Numbered from the stretch's first letter, positions 8,847 to 17,663 are shown. The stretch is 64,000 bases of DNA from JAOUJD01 sp963811265 (GCA_963811265.1 CAWEQS010000008.1:7895-71894); one strand, 5' to 3'. Notes: generated from the letters alone by a model not told the origin. Made by a program: numbers and translations.

Positions 8847-9613
8847 GCTCCCGTGAAGCGCCGGACCGCCCAGAAATAGGCGGGGTACGGCAGGATGCGC
8901 AGCAGCTTCAGCCAGAGCGTGAAGCGGCGCGGATAGTGGATCTCGAAGCGGCCCGCGGCGATGCCGTCGAGCGTTCGGCGCGCGGCCTTGTCGGCGTTCA
9001 TCAGGGCGGGCATGGCGAAGTCGTTGCGCTGGGTCAGCGGCGTGTCGACGAAGCCGGGGTTGACCAGGTAGACGCCGATGCCGTGCCGGTGCAGGTCGAG
9101 GTACAGGCCCTCGGCCAGGTGGATCAGCGCGGCCTTGCTCGGCCCGTAGATCAGCGCCTGCGGCAGGCCGCGGTAGCCGGCCACCGACGCGACCAGCGCG
9201 ATGCCGCCGCGGCGCTGCGCGAGCAGCGTCGGCAGCACCGCCTCCAGGCAGTTCAGCGGCCCGACCAGGTTTACCGCCAGCAGCTGGTCGGCCTTGGCGC
9301 GGTCGAACTGGTCGGCGCGCATCGGGCTGTGGGTGCCGGCCAGGACGATGACCAGGTCGAGCGCTCCGAGCGCGTCGCGCACCTTCGTCGCCGCCGCGAG
9401 CACGGCGGCCCGGTCGGTGACGTCGAGGGGCACCACGATCGCGTCGGTGCCCTTGGCGATCGCGTCGAGCCGGCCGCGCGAGCGGGCCGACAGGGCGACG
9501 CGCGCGCCGGCGTTGATGAGGTCGCGCGCGACGGCGGCGCCGATGCCGGTCGACGCCCCGATCACCCAGACGCGCTGCCCGCGCCAGCCGGGGATCCTCG
9601 GATTCAGGCTCAC
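8843..9613 (-). CDS. short-chain dehydrogenase/reductase of the Cfa-like lipid cluster
   Basis: 256 aa. Classical SDR: nucleotide-binding GASTGIGAAVARDLINAGAR near residue 17, catalytic Ser in VASVAGYRG and the YGPSK motif (Tyr-x3-Lys). It starts with GTG at 9613, overlapping the stop of the DUF3833 gene by four bases (GTGA), and its own stop overlaps the GTG of the next gene, so three genes are tightly coupled. The C-terminal RFTLWLKLLRILPYPAYFW is hydrophobic and may contact the membrane. Substrate unknown; context suggests a lipid or lipid-derived carbonyl. Confidence 0.9.
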   Translation of the reverse strand: MSLNPRIPGWRGQRVWVIGASTGIGAAVARDLINAGARVALSARSRGRLDAIAKGTDAIVVPLDVTDRAAVLAAATKVRDALGALDLVIVLAGTHSPMRADQFDRAKADQLLAVNLVGPLNCLEAVLPTLLAQRRGGIALVASVAGYRGLPQALIYGPSKAALIHLAEGLYLDLHRHGIGVYLVNPGFVDTPLTQRNDFAMPALMNADKAARRTLDGIAAGRFEIHYPRRFTLWLKLLRILPYPAYFWAVRRFTGA

Positions 9614-10158
9614 GGCAGTTTCCGGAACGAGATCAGCACCTCGCCGACGCGCACGCCGTAGAACGACATCACCGCGCGATTGAGCATCACGCGCTCGTCG
9701 ATCAGGAACATCCAGTCGTCGAACGCGATGTTGTAGCGGCCGCTGTCGGTGGCGAGGTCGAGCGTGTAGGTCCAGTTCAAGGCGTTGCCGGCGACGACGC
9801 CCTGCGCTTCGCCGATGACGTCGGGGGCGGTGCCGATCCAGCGCGAGCCGTCCGGCGCCGCGCGGCGCAGCGTCCACACACGCCGTTCCTTCTTGCCGTC
9901 CGACCAGGTGAAGTCCTCGTCGAGGGTGCCGACATCGCCGCTCCAGGTCGCCTTGATCTGCACGACGAAGCGCCGCTGCACCTGGCCGCCGCGGTCGAGG
10001 ACCATGCCGTGGCCTTCCAGGGCGCCATTGAAGTAGCGCGCGAGGTCGAGCGGAGGCTGCTCCTTGCGATAGACCTGCGGGTCGACGGACGTGCAACTGG
10101 AGAACAGCACGACGGCAACCAGGGCGACGGCGGTCAGGGCGAAGACTCGGGCGAACAT
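9610..10158 (-). CDS. DUF3833 lipoprotein
   Basis: 182 aa. Signal peptide with lipobox FSSC (Cys about residue 21), then QPPLDLARYFNGALEGHGMV, the characteristic DUF3833 opening, and repeated beta-strand segments such as DEDFTWSDGKKERRVW. Predicted outer-membrane or periplasmic lipoprotein with a lipocalin-like look; function not established. Eight bases separate it from the MFS stop upstream, and its TGA overlaps the SDR start. Confidence 0.85.
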   Translation of the reverse strand: MFARVFALTAVALVAVVLFSSCTSVDPQVYRKEQPPLDLARYFNGALEGHGMVLDRGGQVQRRFVVQIKATWSGDVGTLDEDFTWSDGKKERRVWTLRRAAPDGSRWIGTAPDVIGEAQGVVAGNALNWTYTLDLATDSGRYNIAFDDWMFLIDERVMLNRAVMSFYGVRVGEVLISFRKLP

Positions 10159-10165
10159 GGGAGTC

Positions 10166-11445
10166 CTAGCAGCGTTGTCCGCGCCACGCGACGAGCAGCA
10201 GCGCGGCGGCGGCGAGTTTGAGAAGGCAGGGCAGGACGGCGTAGGCGAAGGCGAGCGCGTCGAGCGCGGTCGCATCGCGCGCCCCGGGGGCGTAGCCGAG
10301 CGCCTCGAGCACCGGCAGCGCCAGCCCGGCGGCCAGCGCGAGGTTCATCTTGTTCGCGAAGTTCCAGAGGCCGAAGTACGCGCCCTCGTGCGCTCCGCTG
10401 TGCCCGCTCCTGCCGATCACGCGCGCGAGCAGCGCCGGCGGCAGCGCGAGATCGGCCCCGAGGCCGATGCCGGACAGCGTGCAGACGAGTGCGAAGGCGA
10501 CCAAGTCGCCCGGGCCGACGACGAATGCCCAGGCGAACGTGCCGATCGCGAGCGCCATGCCGGCGAGCCAGGTCGCGTGCAGGCCCCAGCGGTGCGCGAG
10601 CCGCGCCCACATCGGCATGCTGCAGGCCGCCGCGACGAAGTACAGCGCGAGCAGCACGCCGGACTGCTGCTCCATCTGCAGCCGATCGGCGACGAAGAAC
10701 AGCACGAGCGACGCGGGCACGGCGGCCGCGATCCCGTTGGCCACGAAGATCGCGAGCAGCCAGCGGAATCCGCGCTCCGACAGCGGCGCGACGATGGCGC
10801 GCCACGGCGAGACTCGCGTGGACTCCTCGGCGACCGGCAGGCGCGGCGCGCGCTTCACCAGCGCCACCAGCGCGACCGCCAGCGTGCCGAGGAAGAGCGC
10901 GATCAGCGCGTGCGATCCCCACGTCGACAGCAGCGAGGCGAGGATGACGCCGACGAGCCCGAAGCCTTCGCGCCACGCGGTCACGCGGGCGCGCCCGCTG
11001 TCGTCATCCGCGAGGCGCGCGCCCCACGCCTGGTACGCGATCGAGGCAAGCGAGTAGCCGAGCGTGGCGGCGATCAGCGTGAGGGTCAGCCAGGCCGCCG
11101 CGCCGCCGGGCGGCATGTCCTCGAGAGGCGAGAAGAGCAGCACGTAGCCCGCCGCCAGCACCGGGGCGGCGATCAGCAGCGGCCGCAGATAGAGGCCGCG
11201 CGAGCGGTCGACCCAGGCGCCGAGCAGCGGGTCGACGAAGGCGTCGAGCACGCGCGTGGCAAGCAGCACGGCGCCGATCGTGGACAGCGCGAGCCCGTCG
11301 TCGTCGCATAGAACGGAGGCACCAGCACGTAGACCGGCAGCGCCATCATCGTCAGCGGCAGCGCGAACAGGCTGTAGGCGAACAGGTCGCGGGCCGGCAG
11401 GGCCTGGTCCGGATCACGCGCGCCGGCCGCGACGAGGGCGGTCAC
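10166..11445 (-). CDS. MFS transporter (GPH-like symporter), frameshifted
   Basis: About 426 aa when rejoined. The N-terminal part (GTG at 11445: TALVAAGARDPDQALPARD, then the first membrane helix SLFALPLTMMALPVYVLVPP) and the main part (DGLALSTIGAVLLATRVLDA onward) are in different frames. A missing base at about 11300-11307 explains it (FYA-DDDGLAL). The PLLGAWVDRSR segment is the loop 2-3 motif of the glycoside-pentoside-hexuronide:cation symporter branch, followed by about 10 hydrophobic helices. It starts one base after the chalcone-isomerase-like stop. The substrate is unknown; a carrier of this type recurs in Cfa/DUF1365 clusters. Confidence 0.8.
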
Positions 11446-11446
11446 G

Positions 11447-12001
11447 TCAGGGCGCCTGTTTCAGGAGGCTGGCGCGCAGGTCCGGGGCGGTGGTGCGGGC
11501 GTCCAGCCAGATGCCGAAGAACGCCGCGCCGAAGGCGGGATCGTCGATGCGGCCGATCGGGCGGCCGTCGAAGTAGAACTCCGTGGCCTGCCCGGGCACG
11601 TGCACGCCGGCGAGACGCTGGCCCGCCTGCACGTCCGGGAAGAGCGCGACCATCGCCTGCCTCCAGCGCGCGCGCTGCGCCTCGGTGCCGATGCCGAGCT
11701 TCGCGATCTCGGCTTCGCTGCGCTCGGCGATCGCGCGGCCCTGCAGCTTGCGGGCGTAGGTCAGCTCGAGCGCGAACGGCTGCTCCGCATAGCGGCGTGC
11801 GTCGAATCCGGCCGCCGGGACGAAGAGGCGCGCGTCGTACACGTGCAGGCCGAACCAGGTCAGCCGCCCGCTGCCTGCCGGGCGTGCTTCGCCGAGTGCC
11901 CGGCCGACGTGGGGAGGCACGTCGGCGAGCGCGGGCCCGCCGACCAGCAGCGCCAGCGCGACCAGCGCTCTACGCGTGAACGAGCGTGAACTGGACGACA
12001 T
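11447..12001 (-). CDS. chalcone-isomerase-like periplasmic protein
   Basis: 184 aa. It has a signal peptide (cleavage after GGPALA) and the Chalcone_3-type fold: LTWFGLHVYDARLFVPAAGF, ALELTYARKLQGRAIAERS and VHVPGQATEFYFDGRPIGRI. Plant chalcone isomerase relatives include fatty-acid-binding proteins, so lipid binding is plausible here, but no enzymatic residues can be assigned. Its start overlaps the end of the Cfa-like gene by 32 bases. Confidence 0.85.
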   Translation of the reverse strand: MSSSSRSFTRRALVALALLVGGPALADVPPHVGRALGEARPAGSGRLTWFGLHVYDARLFVPAAGFDARRYAEQPFALELTYARKLQGRAIAERSEAEIAKLGIGTEAQRARWRQAMVALFPDVQAGQRLAGVHVPGQATEFYFDGRPIGRIDDPAFGAAFFGIWLDARTTAPDLRASLLKQAP

Positions 12002-13202
12002 CGGTGGAGCGCCGCGCGAACGCCGCTTCGCAGTAGGCGAGATAGAAGTCCCAGATGCGGACGAAGCGATCGTCGAATCCGAGCGCGCGCACCGCGCCCG
12101 CCTGCGCGTGGAAGCGCTCGCGCCAGGTGGCGAGCGTGCGCGCGTAGTCGTGGCCGAAGGCGTGCTCGTTGACCACGGCGAGCCCGGAACGCCGTGCTTC
12201 GCGCCTGAAGGCGGCCGGGGACGGGAGCATTCCGCCCGGGAAGATGTACTGCTGGATGAAGTCCGTGCCGGCGCGGTAGCGGTCGAACAGGGCGTCGTCG
12301 ATGACGATGGTCTGCACGCAGGCGCGGCCCCCGGGCTTGAGGCAGCGCTTCAGTGTCGCGAAGTACGAGGGCCAGTACGCCTCGCCGACCGCCTCGAACA
12401 TCTCGATCGACGCGATGGCGTCGTACTGGCCGTGCTCCTCGCGGTAGTCCTGCAGGCGCAGGTTCCATCCGCCGCCGGCCCGCGCCAGGCGCGCGCGCGC
12501 GTAGTCGAGCTGCTCCGTGGACAGGGTGAGCCCGTCGACCGCGTGCCGCGAAGCGAGCGCAATCTCGGCGAACCCGCCCCAGCCGCAGCCGATCTCGAGG
12601 ATGCGGCCGCGCTCGCGCAACTGCAGTTCGTCGAGCACGCGCCGGTACTTCGCGACCTGGCCGTCGACCAGCTCGCTCTCGGTCAGCGGCGCGTGGGGCG
12701 TGCCGTGCGTTGGAAGCAGCGCGCTGGAGTACGACATCGTCGGGTCCAGCCAGAGCGTGTAGAAGGCGTTGCCGAGGTCGTAGTGCGCGTGGATGTTGCG
12801 CCGCGCCTGCGCGCGGGTGTTGCGGTTCTTCAGGTGCCGGATGCGGTGCACGAGGCGGCCGAGGAACGTGCCGTAGATCAGCCGGTCGGCCGCCTCGCGG
12901 TTGCGAAGGAAGAACGTGAGCAGCCGCGCGAGGTCGCTCGTCGACCAGTCGCCGGCGATGTACGACTCAGCGAAGCCGATGTCGCCGCTGGCGAGCGAGG
13001 CGCCGACCACGTTCCAGTTCCTCAGGACCAGGTCGGCCGGGTGCGCTTCGCGGCTGCCGAAGCTCGCGCGCTGGCCGTCGGGAAACTGCACGTCGAGCCG
13101 GCCGTGCGACAGTTTCTCGAGCAGGCGCAGCGCGAGGCGCCCGTGCGACGGGAATCGCGAGGCATCGACGCCGCCATCGTAGGGAAGGACGAGTTCGTTC
13201 AT
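11970..13202 (-). CDS. Cfa-like SAM-dependent fatty-acid methyltransferase with altered active site
   Basis: 410 aa. Family signatures: HYDLGNAFYTLWLDPTMSYS, SAM-binding EIGCGWGGFAEIA (203-215), SIEMFEAVGE (266-274), FIQQYIFPGGMLPS (315-328). From memory of the E. coli CFA synthase bicarbonate site (C139, E239, H266, I268, Y317), the aligned residues here are S160, E270, Q298, I300 and Y353, and the usual MFEHVG reads MFEAVG. So Cys and His ligands are replaced. It may make cyclopropane lipids or another methylated product, such as the methylated intermediate of furan fatty acids. It lies four bases after the DUF1365 stop. Confidence 0.9.
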   Translation of the reverse strand: MNELVLPYDGGVDASRFPSHGRLALRLLEKLSHGRLDVQFPDGQRASFGSREAHPADLVLRNWNVVGASLASGDIGFAESYIAGDWSTSDLARLLTFFLRNREAADRLIYGTFLGRLVHRIRHLKNRNTRAQARRNIHAHYDLGNAFYTLWLDPTMSYSSALLPTHGTPHAPLTESELVDGQVAKYRRVLDELQLRERGRILEIGCGWGGFAEIALASRHAVDGLTLSTEQLDYARARLARAGGGWNLRLQDYREEHGQYDAIASIEMFEAVGEAYWPSYFATLKRCLKPGGRACVQTIVIDDALFDRYRAGTDFIQQYIFPGGMLPSPAAFRREARRSGLAVVNEHAFGHDYARTLATWRERFHAQAGAVRALGFDDRFVRIWDFYLAYCEAAFARRSTDVVQFTLVHA

Positions 13203-13206
13203 CGGT

Positions 13207-13989
13207 CTAGCGTGTCACGGGATGGGCCGGCGGCGCCGGCTTCGAGAAGAACGGCACGCGCTTCACGAACAGCCGCAGCGCCTGCCAGTGGATGCGCGCG
13301 ATCACGCCGAGAGTGAACGCGGGATAGCCGAACAGCGCGCGCAGCAGCGCGCGGTCGGTCAGCGGCTCCAGTGCGCCGGACAGCGACGTCTGCAGCAGCG
13401 GACCGTCGTTCGCGTCGTGGTCGATGCGGCCGACGAAGCGCGGGGCCGCGCCTTCCGTCAGCATGAAGCGGAAGCGATAGCGGCCGTCGATCGCGCAGAA
13501 CGGCGAGACGTGGAACACCTTGCGCGCGCTGACTTCCTCGCCCCACGCGAGGGGACGGCCGTCGTCGTGCGCGAGCAGGTAGCAGTGGCGCTCGCCGAAT
13601 GTGTTGTTCACCTCGCAGACAACGGCGCGCAGCGACCCGTCGCTCCGGTGGGCAAACCAGAAGCTGACCGGGTTGAAGACGTAGCCGAAGACGCGCGGGA
13701 AGGTGTGCAGCCACACCTCGCCGTCGGCGTCGGCGATGCCGTGGTCGGCGAGCAGGGCGTCGATCCACTCGAGCAGCGGGCGGCCGTCGCCGTGATCGCG
13801 GTCGAGCACCGCCATCGGCGCCGCGCGGTTCATGCCGAGCATCCGCGACCGCAAGGGCATCCGCGCGAGCGCCCGCAGCGGCAGGCGCAGGAAGTACGCG
13901 CCGTAGCTGAAGCGGTTCACCGCGGGCCGAAGGCGCGCGTGGCGGACCTGGCCGAAGCCGATGAGGGGGGCGGAGGGCGTGCCGGGCAT
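13207..13989 (-). CDS. DUF1365 protein of the lipid-modification cluster
   Basis: 260 aa. The opening GFGQVRHARLRPAVNRFSYG is diagnostic of DUF1365 (COG3496), followed by YVFNPVSFWFAHRSDGSLRA and VNNTFGERHCYLL. Biochemical role not established; the gene is nearly always next to a COG2907 flavoprotein and a Cfa homologue, as here. It is transcribed away from the tetR gene and is the first gene after the repeat-bearing intergenic region at 14011-14060, so that region probably holds its promoter. Confidence 0.9.
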   Translation of the reverse strand: MPGTPSAPLIGFGQVRHARLRPAVNRFSYGAYFLRLPLRALARMPLRSRMLGMNRAAPMAVLDRDHGDGRPLLEWIDALLADHGIADADGEVWLHTFPRVFGYVFNPVSFWFAHRSDGSLRAVVCEVNNTFGERHCYLLAHDDGRPLAWGEEVSARKVFHVSPFCAIDGRYRFRFMLTEGAAPRFVGRIDHDANDGPLLQTSLSGALEPLTDRALLRALFGYPAFTLGVIARIHWQALRLFVKRVPFFSKPAPPAHPVTR

Positions 13990-14012
13990 GGGGTGGGACT
14001 GCGTTTAACGCA

Positions 14013-14060
14013 ACGGTACAGAAATATACTGACTAGTACAAGAAGAAACCGAGTGGTACA
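14013..14060. promoter_or_regulatory. three GTACA direct repeats with exact 20-bp spacing in the DUF1365/tetR promoter region
   Basis: GGTACA (14015-14020), AGTACA (14035-14040) and GGTACA (14055-14060) lie in the same orientation exactly 20 bases apart, two helical turns. TATACT at 14025-14030 is a good -10 candidate for tetR, and the complement TATATT is one for the DUF1365-cfa direction. The repeats could be operators for the TetR regulator or for the LitR-type regulator at 17.7 kb. Binding is inference. Confidence 0.5.
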
Positions 14061-14082
14061 TTCCCGGACCCAAGGAGCCACC

Positions 14083-14706
14083 ATGATGAACCAGGCCGAC
14101 GGCCGACCGACCCTGCGCGAGCAGCAGCTGAAGCTGCGCGAGGACGTGATCCTGCGCGAGGTGAACTCGCTGCTCGCCGAGAAGGGCTACGACCTGATGA
14201 CGGTCGACGAGGTGGCCGCGCGCGTCGGCATCGCAAAGCCGAGCCTGTACAAGCACTTCGAGTCGAAGGAAGCGCTTGCGGCCGCCGCGCTGGTGCGCCT
14301 GCTCGAGCGCACGCGGGACGCCATCGAAGCGCAGCCGGCGCGGGCGCCGGCGCTCGACAAGCTCAAGGGCGTCGTCCGCTGGGCGCTGCGCGAGCACCTG
14401 GACGGCCGGATGCCGTCCCTGCCGTCCACCCGCTCGGCGCTGCGCGAGTCGCTGGCCCGGCACCCCGCCTACGTCGACCTCCTGATCGAGGTCAGCGAAC
14501 GGCTCGGGGCCTGGATCGACGAGGCGCAGCGCGGGAAGGCGCTCGCGCCGCGGGTGCCGCCGGAGGTCGTGCTGTACACGCTCTTTGCGCGCGCGTGCGA
14601 TCCGGTGTCGGACTACCTCAAGCTGTCCGGCAACTACACGGACGACGAGATCGTCGAGCTGGTCACGGCCACCTGCTTCGACGGACTGGCCGCACGCCGC
14701 GGCTGA
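14083..14706 (+). CDS. TetR/AcrR-family transcriptional regulator
   Basis: 207 aa. N-terminal TetR helix-turn-helix: ILREVNSLLAEKGYDLMTVD then VAARVGIAKPSLYKHFESKE (residues about 47-66). The C-terminal helical domain differs from well-known members, so the ligand cannot be named. The ATG at 14083 follows AAGGAG at proper spacing. The gene is on the opposite strand inside the lipid cluster, divergent from DUF1365-cfa and convergent with the COG2907 gene, so it most likely controls its neighbours and itself. Confidence 0.9.
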   Translation: MMNQADGRPTLREQQLKLREDVILREVNSLLAEKGYDLMTVDEVAARVGIAKPSLYKHFESKEALAAAALVRLLERTRDAIEAQPARAPALDKLKGVVRWALREHLDGRMPSLPSTRSALRESLARHPAYVDLLIEVSERLGAWIDEAQRGKALAPRVPPEVVLYTLFARACDPVSDYLKLSGNYTDDEIVELVTATCFDGLAARRG

Positions 14707-14731
14707 TCGCACGCGCCGCACGGCCCTCTTC

Positions 14732-16012
14732 CTAGGCGGCGAGCCGGTGCATCGCCGCCAGGCTCAGGATCGCCTGCGCGACCGCCAGCCCGGACTTCAG
14801 GCCGTCTTCGTGGAAGCCGTAGCCGGTCCAGGCGCCGGCGAACCACACCTGCCGTCGTCCCTGCACGTCCGCGAGCCGGCGCTGCGCGGCGATCGCGGCG
14901 CCATCGAAGATGGGGTGGGCGTAATCGAACTCGGCGATGACCTTGTCCGAGCCCGGTTCGTTCACGGGGTTCAGCGTGAGCATCAGCGGCGAGCTGAAGG
15001 GCAGAGGCTGCAGCCTGTTCAGCAGGTACGTGACCGACACGTTCGGCTCCCGGCCGCCGTCGCTCATGTAGTTCCATGACGACCAGACGCTCCGCAGCTT
15101 CGGCATCAGCGCGGTGTCGGTGTGAAGGACGGCGCGATTGCGCTGGTACTTCACGGCTTCGAGGATCCCGCGTTCGGAGGCGTCGGCGTCCGACAGCAGC
15201 GCGAGCGACTGGTCGCTGTGGCACGCGAGCACCACGTGGTCGTAGCGCTCGACGCCGTGCCGGCTCTTGACGACGACCTGTCCGGTGACGGCGTCGCGCT
15301 TCACGGAAACCACCTCGTCGCCGAGCCGCACATCGGGTATGCGGCTCGCGATCTTGCGCACGTACTGGCGCGCGCCGCCGCGCACCGTGAACCACTGGGG
15401 GCGGTTCTCGACCTGCAGCAGTCCGTGGTTGTGGCAGAAGCGGGCAAAGGTCGCGAGCGGATAGGCGAGCATCGTCGCCATCGGGCACGACCAGATCGCC
15501 GCGGCCATCGGCAGCAGGTACCAGCGCCGGAAGGCATCGCCGTAGCGGCCCCGATCGAGGAATTCGCCGAGCGAAACGCCACCGTCGCGGCCGGGCTCCT
15601 GCGCGATCCGCGTCGCTTCGCGGTTGAAGCGCAGGATGTCGCGCAGCATGCCGAGGAAGCGCGGCGACAGCAGGTTGCGCCGCTGCGCGAACACCGCATT
15701 GAGGTCGGTGCCGGCCCATTCGAGGCGGCGGCCGCGGCCCCGCGCGACGCTGACGCCGAACGACATGTCGCTCTTCGCCACCGGGATCGCCAGCTCGTCG
15801 AACAGCCGGATCAGGTTGGGGTAGGTGCGCTCGTTGTAGACGAGGAAGCCGGTGTCCACGCCCGCGGTGACGCCGTCGAGCGTGACGTCGACCGTGTTGG
15901 TGTGGCCGCCGAGGCGCGGGCCGCTTTCGTAGAGCGTGATGCGGGCGTCGTCACGCAGTGCGTGCGCGGCGCCGAGTCCGGAGATGCCGGAACCGATGAT
16001 GGCGATCTTCAT
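14732..16012 (-). CDS. COG2907 FAD-dependent oxidoreductase (amine-oxidase-like)
   Basis: 426 aa. The FAD-binding Rossmann motif GSGISG is at residues 7-12 (KIAIIGSGISGLGAAHAL), followed by ESGPRLGGHTNTVDV; the C-terminal FAD segment is VWFAGAWTGYGFHEDGLKSG. This family is linked to Cfa-like methyltransferases and DUF1365. In alphaproteobacteria related genes act in unsaturated or furan fatty-acid formation and in the singlet-oxygen response, so a lipid desaturation or oxidation role is plausible here. It may be transcribed with folE2 upstream (149-base gap) or from its own promoter. Confidence 0.9.
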   Translation of the reverse strand: MKIAIIGSGISGLGAAHALRDDARITLYESGPRLGGHTNTVDVTLDGVTAGVDTGFLVYNERTYPNLIRLFDELAIPVAKSDMSFGVSVARGRGRRLEWAGTDLNAVFAQRRNLLSPRFLGMLRDILRFNREATRIAQEPGRDGGVSLGEFLDRGRYGDAFRRWYLLPMAAAIWSCPMATMLAYPLATFARFCHNHGLLQVENRPQWFTVRGGARQYVRKIASRIPDVRLGDEVVSVKRDAVTGQVVVKSRHGVERYDHVVLACHSDQSLALLSDADASERGILEAVKYQRNRAVLHTDTALMPKLRSVWSSWNYMSDGGREPNVSVTYLLNRLQPLPFSSPLMLTLNPVNEPGSDKVIAEFDYAHPIFDGAAIAAQRRLADVQGRRQVWFAGAWTGYGFHEDGLKSGLAVAQAILSLAAMHRLAA

Positions 16013-16161
16013 TTGCAGGGCCAGGTCGAGTTGTCGCGGACGAGCGCAAGCCGCGCCGTCCGGCCAGCTCCCTCACGAATTTCCGCCGTTGGTTTTTTTC
16101 CGGGCACGCCCGGTGGCGGTTGGCGCGGGGCTCTCCTCCCCGCCGCGCTGCTCTTTTCGAG
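16013..16161. other. gap between folE2 and the COG2907 gene
   Basis: No gene visible. It holds the 6-bp stem CCGGGC/GCCCGG beside a T7 run, but the T-run is on the wrong side of the stem for the minus-strand genes, so it is not a convincing terminator. A second GC-rich stem (GCGGGG/CCCCGC) lacks a T-run. Confidence 0.4.
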
Positions 16162-16965
16162 TCAGCGCGCCTTGCGCTTGTCGTGTTCGATCAGCGCGTA
16201 GGCCGAATGGTTGTGGATCGACTCGAAGTTCTCGGCTTCGACGATGTAGCTTGCAATGCGGTCGTCCGCCTGGAGCGCGAGCGCGACGTCGCGCACCACG
16301 TCCTCGACGAACTTCGGGTTCGAGTACGCGCGCTCCGTGACGAACTTCTCGTCGGGCCGCTTCAGCAGGCCCCACAGCTCGCACGACGACGCTTCCTCCG
16401 CGATGCGGATCTGCTGCTCCACCGGCATCTCGGAGGCCAGCTCGGCGGTGACCGAGATGTGGGCGCGCTGGTTGTGCGCGCCGAAATCCGCGACCTTCTT
16501 GCTGCACGGGCACAGGCTCGTCACCGGCACGACCACCTTCTGGAGGAAGCGGGTGCCGCTGTCGGTGCGTTCGGCCAGCAGCGTCAGCTGGTAGTCCATC
16601 AGGCTCTCGACGCCGGACACCGGCGCGGTCTTCAGCACGAAGAACGGCAGGCGGAATTCGATCATGCCGGTCGTTGCGTCCAGCCGCGCCAGCATGCGGT
16701 CGAGCAGCGCCGTCGCCGAGGCCATCGCGAGCGGCTGCTGGTGGGTCTGCAGCACGTCGATGAAACGCGACATGTGCGTGCCCTTCTGGTGGGCCGGCAG
16801 GCCGACATACATGTCGATCGATGCGACCGACGGTTGCGGGCCGCGCACGGTCGCCACCATCACCGGATGGGCGAGCGACTTGACGCCCACGCGCTGAATC
16901 GCCAGGTTGCGCCGGTCGGCGCTCGCCTGGACATCCGGCAGGTACATGTTGTCGGGTGCGTTCAT
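16162..16965 (-). CDS. folE2: GTP cyclohydrolase FolE2 (type IB)
   Basis: 267 aa. Converts GTP to 7,8-dihydroneopterin triphosphate, the first step of folate (and pterin) synthesis. The FolE2 signatures are VGVKSLAHPVMVA near the N-terminus and the catalytic-site block SLCPCSKKVADFGAHNQRAH, plus the C-terminal NHSAYALIEHDK. This type works without zinc, unlike FolE. I chose the second in-frame ATG (16965), where homologues begin; the first is 24 bases upstream. It follows gpx on the same strand by 40 bases, so the two are probably co-transcribed. Pterins also serve as photolyase chromophores, which fits light-regulated clusters. Confidence 0.92.
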   Translation of the reverse strand: MNAPDNMYLPDVQASADRRNLAIQRVGVKSLAHPVMVATVRGPQPSVASIDMYVGLPAHQKGTHMSRFIDVLQTHQQPLAMASATALLDRMLARLDATTGMIEFRLPFFVLKTAPVSGVESLMDYQLTLLAERTDSGTRFLQKVVVPVTSLCPCSKKVADFGAHNQRAHISVTAELASEMPVEQQIRIAEEASSCELWGLLKRPDEKFVTERAYSNPKFVEDVVRDVALALQADDRIASYIVEAENFESIHNHSAYALIEHDKRKAR

Positions 16966-17005
16966 GGTCAAGGGCGCATTGTCGCGCAACTTCGGGCGGG
17001 AGCCG

Positions 17006-17584
17006 TCAGCTGGCGCCGAGGGCGGCCTCGATCTCCCTGGTCAGCCGGGCGTCGAGCGGTTCGACCTGGCTCGGGAACGACTTGACCACGCGACCCTGGC
17101 GGTCGATCAGGTACTTGTGGAAGTTCCACTTGGGCGGCTGCCCGGTCGCCCCGGCCAGCGCCGCGAAGAAGGGGTTCGCCTTCTCGCCGCGCACCGAGGA
17201 CTTCGCGAACATCGGGAACTTGACGGCGTAGGTGTTGAAGCAGAACTCGGCGATCTCCTTGTTGCTGGACTTTTCCTGATTGCCGAAGTCGCCGGACGGG
17301 AACCCCAGGATCACGAGCCCCTTGGCCGCGTACCGCTCGTTCAGCTTCTCCAGCCCCTCGTACTGCGGCGTGAAGCCGCAGTAGCTGGCGGTGTTGACCG
17401 CGAGGACGACCTTGCCCTTGTACTGGCAGAGGTTCTGCGGCGAGTCATCCTGCAGTTTCGGGAAGGTGTGCGACAGCAGGGCTGGACACTCCTGCGCGGC
17501 GAGCGGCGGGCTGATGGATACGGCCACGACCACGAGCACGGCGGCGAAGAGGCGCCCGATCAAGTGCCTGGAGTTTGTTGGCAT
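17006..17584 (-). CDS. glutathione peroxidase family protein, exported
   Basis: 192 aa. A hydrophobic N-terminal signal (LIGRLFAAVLVVVAVSISPP, cleavage near LAAQ) precedes a peroxidase domain. The peroxidatic Cys lies in NTASYCGFTPQYEGLEKL; the usual FPCNQFG segment is GFPSGDFGNQE with the catalytic Gln kept; the Trp-Asn pair is in WNFHKYLIDR. Periplasmic reduction of peroxides, including lipid hydroperoxides, is likely, with thioredoxin-like donors as common in bacteria. I used the ATG at 17584; a GTG eight codons upstream is also in frame. It is divergent from the LitR-type regulator gene. Confidence 0.88.
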   Translation of the reverse strand: MPTNSRHLIGRLFAAVLVVVAVSISPPLAAQECPALLSHTFPKLQDDSPQNLCQYKGKVVLAVNTASYCGFTPQYEGLEKLNERYAAKGLVILGFPSGDFGNQEKSSNKEIAEFCFNTYAVKFPMFAKSSVRGEKANPFFAALAGATGQPPKWNFHKYLIDRQGRVVKSFPSQVEPLDARLTREIEAALGAS

Positions 17585-17663
17585 GGGAGGCCTGGCGAAA
17601 GTGGACACTGAGAGAGCCTTGGCGCGACCGGCGGAACTCGGCTGCTCCGTGAGCGAAGAGGAT

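Noticed and set aside
11976..13316. 446-aa plus-strand frame opposite the Cfa-like gene
   Set aside because: Shadow of the conserved minus-strand methyltransferase.
16090..16120. T7 run next to a CCGGGC/GCCCGG stem as a terminator
   Set aside because: The T-run precedes the stem on the plus strand; for the minus-strand genes it would be A's after the stem, so it is not an intrinsic terminator.
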